From Buddleja alternifolia (lineage: Eukaryota; Streptophyta; Magnoliopsida; Lamiales; Scrophulariaceae): DNA of 64,000 nucleotides. Made by a program: the position numbers and the translations under genes. Location of the stretch: contig CM033391.1 of NCBI GenBank assembly GCA_019426215.1, forward strand, positions 20,262,708 through 20,326,707, written 5' to 3'. This document shows, piece by piece, positions 35,232-45,697 of the stretch; within the stretch, counting starts at the first letter, position 1; each line of letters opens with the position of its first letter. The notes below the pieces were generated by a model. The model made no database searches. It had not been told where the DNA came from and saw nothing but the letters and a program-made list of their open reading frames with translations.

Positions 35232-35703
35232 GGTGACATCGTGAAAGTGCCAAAAAAACAAAATTCATCTGTTAACGAAATAGTCTTGGTTTAAAACGAG
35301 GTTTTTATAGGAGGCTTTTTTTCACTTCTGTTCTTTTTTAATGTTTTTTTTTTTTTTTTACGATAACACGGTTTGTATTTTGAATTTAACCTTGAATAAA
35401 ATACCATTGGTTTGAAAAAAAAGGAAGAAGAAGAAGACGCAGCGCAGCAGCATGCACAACACAAAATATTTAAAAAATAGAAATAGAGCGCACCTACCTA
35501 CCCTTTTGTGTTTGTTGCCCCCTAATTCCTAACGTCCCTCCGGCCGCCATTAGAGTCCATCAACCAAACCAAACCAAACCAAACTGTGAACTGTCGTCAG
35601 TCTCTGTTTGACGGATTTTCCCATAAAACCCCAACCCTACCGTCCTCCTTTATAATCAATCAATCTCTGCTCATCCGTTTACACACACACACACACAGCT
35701 CCA
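35232..35703 (+). promoter_or_regulatory. ENO1: ENO1 proximal promoter and 5' leader
   Basis: Spacer between the LINE poly(A) tail and the enolase start codon. It includes homopolymer runs of T (35345-35360) and a pyrimidine-rich C-containing stretch from 35500. CTTTATAATC lies at about 35649 and an (AC)n run at 35681-35697, just before the ATG. The TATAAT word is only about 50 bases from the ATG, so it may or may not be the real TATA box. The promoter begins within about 470 bases of a LINE end. Confidence 0.4.
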
Positions 35704-38700
35704 ATGGCCTTGACTCCGACTCATCTATCCAAACTCATTTTCTCCACCAAACCCACTTCACAAAAACCCCTCCTTCCAATGCCCCCCATTACTACTGCCT
35801 CCCAGAGGATCAAATCCCGGTCGCTCACCGTCTGTAGCTCCGTCGCCGTTTCGCCGTCGTCACACCCGGGGGTTGCGTCAAAGGCCTCCTCCGCCAAGGT
35901 GAAGTCCGTCAAAGCTCGTCAGATCGTGGACAGCAGGGGGAATCCGACGGTGGAGGTTGATCTGATCACGGAGGATGACTCGCTTTACCGGTCAGCCGTC
36001 CCCAGCGGAGCCTCAACTGGGATCTATGAGGCCCTTGAGCTTAGAGACGGCGACAAGAGTGTGTACGGCGGTAAAGGGGTCCTCAATGCTGTTCTAAATA
36101 TCAACCAATTCTTGGGTCCTAAGCTCATTGGCGTTGATGTCAGGTAAATAACAATCACTACTCCTCCTCCTCCTCCTTCAATATCTATTCCCCTGTTCTC
36201 TGTTTTATTACTTGCTAATTGATTGTGAGTTTAAAAGCCTATTTGCCAAAACTTGTACTTTTAAACAAGAGCGCGTGCTGAATTTTAGACAAAGTTGTAG
36301 ACGCAAAACTTGCTAAAATGCACAATAAACGGTACAAGTAGCCATGAACATGCTTTTACTTTTTAACTTATTTTCAACCTTTTTTCTAGAGAAGAAGAAG
36401 AAGAAGAAGCAGCATAATCATTAAAACCAAACACGCTTTTAGTAATGTATGATCAAATTGGAAAATGGTGCTACATCATGGCCAAGTTCGGTTGTCTTAG
36501 TTGACCATATGCAGGCATGAATTAGTTCGTTCCATTGATATTCTTCCTAAATACAACATTAATGATCTCTATGGTTGCAATTGTGTTGGTGATGAAAGGA
36601 ATCAGTGTGATGTTGACGCGGTTATGCTGGAGATTGACGGGACTCCAAATAAATCAAAAGTCGGGGCTAATGCAATTTTAGGGGTTTCTCTTAGTGTGTG
36701 TCGAGCTGGTGCAGGAGCAAAGGGAGTGCCCCTTTACAAGCACATACAGGAATTATCAAACACCAAGGAGCTTGTGATGCCAGTCCCAGCATTCAATGTT
36801 ATAAACGGAGGCAGCCATGCTGGTAACAATTTGGCCATGCAAGAATTCATGATACTCCCAGTTGGAGCAACCACATTTTCTGAAGCACTCCGCATGGGTA
36901 GTGAAGGTTAGTCAAATATGTTGTTAAGATATTTGAGCCTCAAACAATTGATTGTTTACCAAGGAGATTCTTCAAGCGTTGAAATATTAAATGTTTTCTA
37001 ACCATCTTCTTGATAGTTTAGAAGTTAATAAAGCTTTCGGAGTGCATGAAATGACTTCCAGTGTAGCTAATGCTACAGCTAAATGAAAAGAGTATGATCT
37101 AAAAATTAGAAGCAAAATGAAATTTCGAGTTTGAGATTTTTTTTTTTTTCAAATATCATGTCTTAGAATATATATACGATAAAAGGCTCCAGAATATGTG
37201 AAAAACAGCTTTAGATTGTGAAAAAGCGTTGGTTCTCGATAACCATATTGATTTTAAAAGATTGCCAAATTACAAAAATAGTACCTGTTAGAGTCATAAA
37301 ATTTCTTCATGTCGTTCAGCATCTAAAACGCATATTCAATATTTTCATTTTGAAATTTTGATCGATGCCTATGTGACCTTGGCAAGAGGTATACGATCAC
37401 CAAATTAGAAGCCCCAGAATAAGTTCTATCTGCGGTGTTTGGTTATATCTTTTCACTCATTACTTCATTCTTATTGAATTTCTATTGTTGGATATTAATA
37501 CCATTTTTAGTTAATTAAGTTGGAGTTGCAAATAGGGAACTCTGTTGCTATTGTTCATCTCTGTAGATGTAGTTATTTGTGTACGTCAGTTGGTGAGATG
37601 CCATTCTAAACTTTGGGTCTCTGGTTGTGTAATATGATTCTGTGCAAGCAAATTTCGTCTTATTTTGTTATCCTTCCTTTGGATGAGAAGATTAATTGTG
37701 ATCAGTTTGATGAAAGCAGTTTATCACATTCTGAAGGGAATTATCAAAGCTAAATATGGGCAAGATGCATGCAACGTTGGAGACGAAGGTGGATTTGCTC
37801 CCAATGTGCAGGATAACAGAGAAGGCTTGGTACTACTCATGGATGCAATTGAAAAAGCTGGTTACACGGGCAAGGTAAAACAATTGTTTTTTTTAGAAAA
37901 AAATCTCTTTCCTTCTTATTCTTGCAGTTTATTTTGTCCTCGACAAAAATACTTTTTTAGTTGTTTAAAAATTATTATTTTGGTCCAGATCAAAATTGGG
38001 ATGGATGTTGCTGCTTCTGAGTTCTTGACCAAAGATGGAAAATATGACCTGAATTTCAAGAAGCAACCAAATGATGGTGCTCATGTGATGTCAGCTCAGA
38101 GCCTTGGTGATCTATATAAAGAGTTTATTCGGGATTTCCCTATCGTATCAATTGAGGACCCATTTGACCAAGATGATTGGAGTTCATGGTCATCACTCCA
38201 ATCATCTGTCGGTATCCAGATTGTTGGTGATGATTTATTGGTCACAAATCCAACACGAATAGCTGAAGGAATTAAGAAGAAAGCCTGCAATGCCTTGCTA
38301 CTCAAGGTACTACGTCGTGCTTATAATTAAGGGATAATTACACAAACAACTCCCCCTCACTTTAAGCCTAATAACCAAAATCCTCCACGTTTGGGAAATT
38401 ACCATAACTCTCTCTATAAGTAAAAGCAAAGCAAGTAGATTACAGATTCACCCCTGTAAGATTACAATATCACCTCCACCCCTGTCGGTATAAATATATT
38501 ACAATTTCACCCCTGACAAGGGGTGTGTTGATAATTTTGAAAACCTAAGGGGCTTTCGGTAATTGCACAGTAAGAGAGGGGGTCTGAGCGTAATTAAGTC
38601 TTAGATACATAATTAACGTCATCGCTTTTGATCATGTTACACCCATATTGACTGAGTGAGTGATATTGCAGGTTAACCAGATTGGTACAGTAACTGAATC

Positions 38701-39177
38701 CATTCAAGCAGCACTTGATTCGAAAGCTGCTGGATGGGGAGTTATGGTTAGTCATCGCAGTGGTGAGACCGAAGACAACTTTATTGCAGATTTGTCTGTC
38801 GGCTTGGCCAGTGGACAGGTCTTCCTTGACAACCCATAATTTTTGTTAATTCTTTTTTTGAAAACCTTTGCACCCCCACACATATATATTCAAAATTATT
38901 TCCCAGTTTCTTCACCTAAATTATTATCATTATTATTATTCATTATGTAGATCAAGACTGGAGCTCCTTGCCGGAGTGAGCGTTTGGCCAAATATAATCA
39001 GGTAAATTATTAAATGTCTTTTTATAAAAACAAAATGGCCAAATACAATCTGTTTTGTCATTTAAACCAAACCTGAATCTGACCTTATTCCATGAGTTGG
39101 TTTTGTTGCAGCTTCTGCGCATTGAAGAGGAACTCGGAAATGTTCGCTATGCTGGTGAAGCTTTCAGATCTCCTTAG
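35704..39177 (+). CDS. ENO1: Plastid-targeted enolase (phosphopyruvate hydratase), 7 exons
   Basis: Interconverts 2-phosphoglycerate and phosphoenolpyruvate in plastids. Exons: 35704-36143, 36599-36906, 37720-37874, 37989-38306, 38672-38818, 38951-39001, 39112-39177; 1485 nt, 494 residues. All introns are gt-ag and the joined frame stays open. Residues 1 to about 62 are Ser/Thr/Pro-rich with few acids, as in a chloroplast transit peptide; the enolase core begins [12 protein letters not shown]. Catalytic and metal residues are present: S104, H220, E229, E272, D307, E357, D382, K407, H435, K458. The signature LLLKVNQIGT spans exons 4 and 5. The exon 2 start was chosen to match the family; a stronger-looking acceptor at 36513-36514 would add 28 in-frame residues. 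The closest relative is Arabidopsis ENO1. Confidence 0.95.
38327..38603. mobile_element. 271-bp MITE-like element in ENO1 intron 4
   Basis: Insert 38330-38600 is flanked by TTA on both sides. The outer 60 or so bases of each end match imperfectly in inverted orientation: left TAATTACAC...CCCCCTCACTTTAAG, right (complement) TAATTACGC...CCCCCTCTCTTACTG. The interior repeats short CACCCCTG/ATTACA phrases. It lies 24 bases after the exon 4 donor and 68 bases before the exon 5 acceptor, so splice sites are intact. The TTA duplication suits PIF/Harbinger, but the terminal repeats are diverged. Confidence 0.55.
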
Positions 39178-39390
39178 GAGGAACTATTTATTACATGTTC
39201 AAGGAAATGATTCATCCCATGTTGTCTGAACAAAGATACAGAGGCTATGTGTGATTAATCTAGAGTTATTTCATATGCTTAGAATTGCAGTTGAGAACAA
39301 AACTCAAACTCCATCATGTCATGTGATTCTCTTGCTCTTGTAATTCTGTAACAGGCTTTATTAAAATAAAATAAATTATGTGTTTTCTAT
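39178..39390 (+). terminator. ENO1: ENO1 3'UTR and polyadenylation region
   Basis: About 190 bases after the stop, overlapping AATAAAATAAA signals occur at 39365-39375, preceded by TGTAATTCTGTAA at about 39338, which resembles a plant far-upstream element. Cleavage probably falls near 39385-39395. The AT microsatellite and hAT MITE start just beyond. Confidence 0.6.
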
Positions 39391-39408
39391 TTCACTTTTT
39401 GTTGTAAA

Positions 39409-39410
<2 letters not shown>

Positions 39411-39442
<32 letters not shown>
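39411..39442. repeat. (AT)n microsatellite
   Basis: An uninterrupted run of AT dinucleotides, about 16 units, ending in TATATGCA, which is also the left target copy of the neighbouring MITE. Confidence 0.9.
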
Positions 39443-39447
<5 letters not shown>

Positions 39448-39847
39448 GGGACGGAGCCCGGGGGGCTAGGGGAGGGGGGAGGATTTTGAAAAATTATTTT
39501 TTTACCTTACAAAATTTTTGATATTTGGATTTCGCCCCCCTCCAAAATCGAAAAATATTACGCTTTCTCCCTTTTTTTCGAGTTCGCCCCCCCGGCCCAA
39601 AATCCTGACTATAACGAAAGAGATATAAGAGTTTAAAGTATGTCAAAAGTTGTAATTGAACTTAAATTTTTATTATATTTTCCCAGTTAAATATAATGTA
39701 CTGTACCGCGGGGCGCAAGCCCCCCACACCCCCCTTAAATCCTTCGTCTATCGAACAAAAAAAAAAGTGTATATCTATATCACAATAATCTAACACCCCC
39801 CCCCCTCCCGCCCCAACAAAATTCCTGGCTCCGTCCCTGTATATGCA
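39438..39847. mobile_element. 394-bp hAT-type MITE just downstream of ENO1
   Basis: Termini CAGGGACGGAGCC (39446) and GGCTCCGTCCCTG (to 39839) are exact 13-bp complements. They are flanked by identical 8-bp TATATGCA at 39438-39445 and 39840-39847. CAGGG(A/G)CGGA ends with 8-bp duplications are typical of plant hAT MITEs. The interior has long G- and C-runs and no coding capacity. Confidence 0.92.
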
Positions 39848-41257
39848 TGGTGCTCTGTGAGGATACTTATTCTTCTGATTGATTTAATATACATTCTCCT
39901 TTGTATTTGCATTTTAATAACAGATATCTGTGTCTTGAGTTCGTGATTTACAAAGCAGCTCATAGCTTTAATTTACTAACAAAATTATGATTAGATGGTG
40001 AAATTTGATTTTTTTTTTTTTTGAGGTGGAAAGTGTTAAAAATTGTGCTTTTAGGGTGTAAAATGCAATTTCTAATACTATACTAAGCCCAACCATTTCA
40101 ATTTGAGTGAAGCTAGACGAGGGACCACTTGATGAGGGGTATAATTGGGGGGGTTCAAATTGGAAAAGTTGTATAATTAGGAGACCAAAAGTAAAATTTT
40201 CTCTAAAAATAACGGGTTTTTTGCATTCACCACACTGGAGATATTGCACTTTGATAAAAATCTCCGCTTCTTTATTAGAATTTGGCATCTGTCTATGTAT
40301 AAAAAGTTGTATGAACAACCCTTTTTAACTCTTACTTTATATACTATATATATATATATAAATATTTTTTTTTTTACTATTTTCTATTTTTTATCTCTTT
40401 CCTTTCTTTTTCTTATTAAATAGAAAAAAGAAAGAAACATTAGTTAACCTCGTGAAAATTATTAATTAAAGATAATTCTAATGAATTATTAATTTTTTAG
40501 TAGAAATAGTTATAATAAATGATATATTAAAAGAAAAATTACTAACCCCCAAATAAAGAAAAGTAGATTTTTATATAAAAAGAAATTCCATAACAGTATT
40601 TTCTTCCATTTCCAATACCCATTTTACAATCTTTTCATTCGAAAAACCACACTAAACAAACATCTAAAGACCGAAAGAGTAATTTCGTTTTAATCGCATT
40701 GCTTAAGAACCCGTAGATGACTTTGAAGTAGAAACTGAAGAGGTCCTAAATATTATTTAATAATTTAGGCATCTCATTGTTCATTTTCAGTATCATATTA
40801 AATATTAAAATCATATTATATTTTTCCTAGTAAATTTTTAAATTTTCTTTATTATTTTATTTGTTACTCGTCTTCTCTCTACTTAGAACAAAAAAGGAGA
40901 ATAAGATGAAATAAAAGAAGAAGGTGAAAATACAGAATGGGAGTTTGAAGTTAAAACAAAATTAGCCTATCAGTATCAAATTTTTGTTTGTTTTTCAAAG
41001 TAATATTGTCTATTGTACCAAAAAAAAAATTGAAAATCTATAAAGATACGAACTTTTTATTGTCTAGATAAAAAGCACTAATAATTTATTATAAATTTAT
41101 TTGAAACATTAACAAATATAATTCGAGAACCACATGAAGAAAATTGAAAAAAAATACACATTTATGTTTATTGGAAATAAATTTATTATATTCTTTGTTA
41201 TATCTATTTTAAAAGTTTTTATTTGTTTTTAATGAAAAACTTCTATGAGAATAACTT
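39848..41257. other. Spacer between ENO1 and the tandem duplication
   Basis: No gene visible. It is AT-rich with A/T homopolymers and a short (TA)n run at about 40343-40360. The open frames around 39968-40328 have no recognisable features; the text there has a GGGTATAATTGGGGGGGTT phrase that looks like transposon debris. Confidence 0.45.
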
Positions 41258-41865
41258 TTGTTTATTTCTTTAATAAAAAAAAGAAAGGAATGAGATGAAA
41301 AGTAGAAAACAGGGAAGAAATATAAAGCAAGGGTAAAAAAGGTAGGTTATATATCTTTTTACATATAGGGGTGGCGGATGCCAAATTTTAATACATAAGG
41401 GGTGGTCTTTGCTACAACACAATATCTCATGGTAGGTGGATATAAATAACCCCTAAAATAGCACATGTTGTGCAAGGACCCAAAATGTTTTTGCCACTAA
41501 CTTGTAGGACTAGAATTGTCAATTTCTCATGATCTGCATAACTGAAATTGCAAGTTCACCAAACACAGAATTCAATTTTAATACTGTAATTTCTCATAAG
41601 TGTGACATGTTATGATTTTTTTCCTCCAAAATTGAAAATTATTATTTTTTTTAAAAAAATCTTGTGCCCTGCACGTGCAAATTTTCGACCAACTCAATTT
41701 ATTTTTAATCGTGTAACTAAGGGCCAACCTGTAAATTATGACACAACAATTGAGAGGCGCTAATTTTCAAATTTTCGTAACAAATTTCACCGAAGATTAA
41801 AAAAAAAAAAAAAGTGGTCGGAAAGTGGCATACAACTATCACATGACCATTTAATTTTGGAACTT

Positions 41866-42285
41866 TTCGGGTATGTTTGGTTATGTTTTCAACTCATGTT
41901 TGGTCCAAAATCCCCACCAAACAATGTTTGGTTTACACAGTATTTGATCAAAAATACACTACTTTTTTGGTAAAAAAAAAACATAATAATTATTTTTCAT
42001 CTTTCTACACCTACTTTGTCTCTACACTCCTCTCTATGTGCTCTCTCTCTTCTCTCTCCTCTCTCCTCTCTATCAGACAAAAGTTTCATGATTTGACTGC
42101 TACAGTAACTTTTGTTCCCTCTGAAAACAAAACCTAACATTATCTCACCAAAAAAACACACCCAAAAACCAACTCCCAAAATAAAACCAAACACAATCTC
42201 ATCAAACACGCACGTGTCCCCATAAATTTCTCACCAATAATTCTCACCAAAATACCATCCCAAAACATAACCAAACATAGCCTTC
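41866..42285. mobile_element. 414-bp Tourist-like MITE present only in copy 1
   Basis: The insert 41869-42282 starts GGGTATGTTTGGTTATGTTTT. Its right end, read as complement, starts GGCTATGTTTGGTTATGTTTT, so 20 of 21 bases match. TTC flanks both sides. The duplicate at about 59247-59260 reads ACTTTTCATC with no insert, the exact empty site. A 3-bp duplication and a GGG(T/C).TGTTTGG terminus point to PIF/Harbinger MITEs, although TTC is not the usual TWA. The open frames inside are fortuitous. Confidence 0.9.
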
Positions 42286-42759
42286 ATCTTTGGGGGGATA
42301 AAATATCATATGTTGTATATGTGAAGACCAAATTTTTTTAGCCCCACTAATTTGTAGGACTAAAATTGTGAGTTAACATAGAATAAAGTTGCAGTTTTAG
42401 TCATGTAAGTTATGCTAACTGGTATTTTTTGCCTCTAAAATTGAAAATTTCCACTTAAAAAAGCCATGTGTCAGACAAATGTACATTTTCTATCTCTAAA
42501 ATTGAATTTGTATTTTGGTTGGGAAAGAAGGTAGGTTAAGTAAGATGGTGACAAAGAAAAAGAAAAATAAGAAAATATAAAATAATTAATGAGGGCGGGA
42601 GGAATTGAACACATGCTCTCTTGAAACTCGCTGAAAGAAAAGCCTTAACAATTGGCTTGACTTTGAACTTTGTCAGAGCTACTATTTTAATATTGGATCC
42701 AAACCCAAAGCCCACGATCTACGGACCACAGACCCGAACTCGGCCCGCGCCCGTGTCCG
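42286..42759. other. Duplicated non-coding stretch before the long LTR, copy 1
   Basis: Repeat-like text with no gene; matches 59254-59728. It includes a GAATTTGTATTTTGG phrase and a GC-richer block (42700-42755) just before the LTR start. Several differences between the copies here are C/T or G/A. Confidence 0.5.
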
Positions 42760-44432
42760 TGTTAGGTGTATCCCCTTAATCCTAATGAGGAATTAGATTC
42801 GGTAGGGTTTTGATAAGTTATTTTGTGCAAACAATTATATATTTATATTTATAGAATAAATGTTTTGATTTTGTTCATATAAATCTAAATGACATTTAAA
42901 TGTGTTGAACAAATAAGTTTTTGAAATTTGAAGATAGACTTTCCACCTGTTATGGTTGAGAGGAGGCACAGGAAGAGTCAAATACTTAATCTCTTAATGA
43001 TGGTTCGCAAGTTAAGTAATTTTAATTGAGAAATTCAACTCGTATGACACCTACTTTGACAAGGAAGTGCCAGTCGAAAACTGATTTGATAATGGGAGCT
43101 GGTGTCATGAATATAGTTAATGGAATTAACATATTTGAACTCGACTCGCATTAATCCAATCACATGGGTACATACTCTTTGACAGTCAATGAATGAGATT
43201 AAGATTGCAATAATATGTGTGAACTTTAGACCTGAGGAGTTATTTACAATATGCTTGTAGTATTGGATATGTTACCAGAGTAGTTAAACCCGTATCACCT
43301 GTTTGGTGTAATAAAGTACGATTCACATGGTGCATTCGACATTGTAAGATAACTGTCAATATGAGATTCACCTTCTCGATAGTAAACGAATATGTGACCT
43401 GTACAATCATAAGTAATTGAAATTACAAAGTCTTTGGCCAAAGTATATAAACTAACTAGTGATGGTCACTAAGGGTAGTTTGGTAATTTTACATTATTAT
43501 GATAACTAAGTATAGCATCAAGTTCTATGAGTTTGACGTACCATGGCTCTTACTTGATCAGGTCACGTCGGTGAAAAGTTTATACGCATATGGTATTAAT
43601 AATCAATGTTCATGATGACATATTCATCTCGTATTCAATTGGGCTACGATTTGGTTCCACGGTGCTGGCTAGGTTACAACCTTAGCCTTTGGAATCCTTC
43701 CATTGTCAATTGAATCGAGCCTAGAGAGTCGCGCTATGTGAAGAAAAGGAATAATTTTCTATGCGAAGGGTATTTAGGTAAATTCACGTTAGATGTGATT
43801 GACTAACAAAATGGATTTCATGATTTAATTTAAGATATTTTATTAGATTAAATAAACTAATTAAATCATTTAATTCATAAGTTAAATTAATTTAAAATTA
43901 ATTTATAAGTTGGATTAAATTAATTGGATTAAAGTAATTAATTAAAAGTCAATTGGATTGGACTTGAATTTAATTAATTACACATGGGCTAAGGTGGAAC
44001 AAAGCCCGAAAGCCAATTCCACATAAGCCTAGCGGCAGCCTCTCACTAATTGGACTGGGGTTTTTTATTATCTTGGTATAAGTTGTTAGTGAGTGTCAGA
44101 ATACTACACAAGTCATAATTCTGAATCTGGCTTTGAGCCAAAGAAACCTAAAGCAAAAATAAAAGAAAAAATTCACTCCCTCTCTCCATCTAGCCACCGC
44201 CGTCATAGTTGCAGGGGAAGAGATTAGAGATTTCTTTGAGATTTTTCTTCAGCATGATAATCTAGAGGCAGTAGTCTGGGCTGCTGCTGATTATTTGAGT
44301 TTTGTCGCTAAGAGGTAATTCAATTATAATCTTTTGCAATTTTTTTATTGCGAAATAATATCATGAAACCGCGGATTCAATTTCTGGATTGATTCGAGTT
44401 AAGATTTTTATCCGCTAGACCGAATCACAATA
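42760..44432 (+). mobile_element. Long-LTR element, 5' LTR (1.67 kb), copy 1
   Basis: Begins TGTTAGGTG and ends ATCACAATA, one base before the primer site. The 43030-43740 portion matches 7340-8010, so this is a subfamily of the LTR in the tetraspanin intron. The internal region starts at 44433 and carries no polyprotein before the SIRE insertion at 45698. The copy at 59729-61401 is nearly identical. Confidence 0.7.
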
Positions 44433-44433
44433 G

Positions 44434-44446
44434 TGGTTTCAGAGCC
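44434..44446 (+). other. tRNA-Met primer site of the long-LTR element, copy 1 (mutated)
   Basis: Reads TGGTTTCAGAGCC, whereas copy 2 (61403-61415) has the standard TGGTATCAGAGCC. The A-to-T change arose after the duplication or was lost from the other copy. Confidence 0.8.
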
Positions 44447-45697
44447 AAAATTCAGGAGATTCATGATATTCAATATATGTTTATGTATTTTATTGCATAA
44501 ACATGTTTTTACATATTGTATGTAAATGGGTAATTTATGTTATGCATGCGAATATGTAAAATTAAATTTTATGTTGAAATGGATTTTTCGGGTAAAATGA
44601 AAATTGAATTGGATTCAAAATTGGTGGAAAAATCACGTTTTCCGAAAAAATGCGTTGCCTGAAGGGCGGCGTAGAGCAGCGGTGCTGCTGTCGCCCCAAT
44701 ACAAATTAGGGCTGTGTTGGGCTAAGCCCAACACCACCGTGTATAGCCCAGCGCAGAAGGTACACAGCGCTGGGCTCCGTCAGCCTAGCGCAAAAAGCAA
44801 CAGCGTTGGGCCGAGCCCAGCGCAAGCAATCAATAGTGCTGGGCTTGGCCCAACACATTATTTTAAAGTCCTGGGCCGAGCCCAACTTTTGTTTTAAAAT
44901 ATTGACTGGGCCGGGCCCAGCATAATTAATTATGTCGGGCTTGGCCCAACGATTTAATTGGGTTACCCAATTGTGAAATAATTAATCATGTAGGTTTGAC
45001 CCAATTAAAGTTTGACCAAACTATTTATCAATTGCGAAACCCTAATTGAATAAATTTTTCATTTCAACTTCTAAATTGGATTTATTGAATAAATTAAATT
45101 GGATTTAAGTTTATTCAAATTCTAAATTAAATTTAGTAAATAATTTAAATTATATTTAAGTTTATTATTTTAAATTGGATTTAATGAATAATTTAGTTGG
45201 ACTTAAAAATTTTCAAACTAAATTAGATTTATTAAATGATTTAAATTAGATTTAAATTCTTTTCAAATTAAGTTGGTATGTACAAAATTAGATTTATTAA
45301 ATTGGATTTAAATACCAACTTGTTTATTTTACATAATTTTATTATGTGTTTAGATTAGATTACCCATGTGACTTTATTTGATATAGTCACACTTTAATTT
45401 GATTAAAGTAGCCAAACTAAATTGGATTTATTTTGATATGATTAAATAAGATTTAATCAATGATTAAATTAGATTTAATGTTTAATTCACATAAGTGTTT
45501 AATTATTTTACATGCTCCTTATTTGTGTGATGGTGACACCATGTATGGACTTAGGGTTTATCTTTGCTATCTTATCTGGGTTGTATTGGGCCAGAGTTTG
45601 AGCCTCCCATCTTGTATCTTAAATTTCATAGAATTTTTGTATAGGTTATTTCTATTTAATTGTTTAGAGATAGGCCCACTTGGCGGTTCATGGTGGT
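44447..45697 (+). mobile_element. Internal leader of the long-LTR element, copy 1
   Basis: Non-coding. Part 44640-44950 is dense in complementary TGGGC and GCCCA words (GGGCTAAGCCCAAC, TGGGCCGGGCCCAGC, GGGCTTGGCCCAAC). Part 45000-45500 repeats AAATTGGATTTA-type phrases. The 97-codon frame at 44604-44897 is repeated in copy 2 only because the DNA is duplicated; its Ser/Pro/Ala-rich text comes from the palindromic words. The last five bases GTGGT (45693-45697) would be the SIRE target copy. Confidence 0.6.

Noticed and set aside
35586..35837. Plus-strand frame overlapping ENO1 exon 1
   Set aside because: It is a shadow in another frame of the 5' leader and transit-peptide region.
44604..44897. 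97-codon frame, repeated at 61624-61866
   Set aside because: It is inside the palindromic leader of a retroelement; conservation is explained by the duplication.
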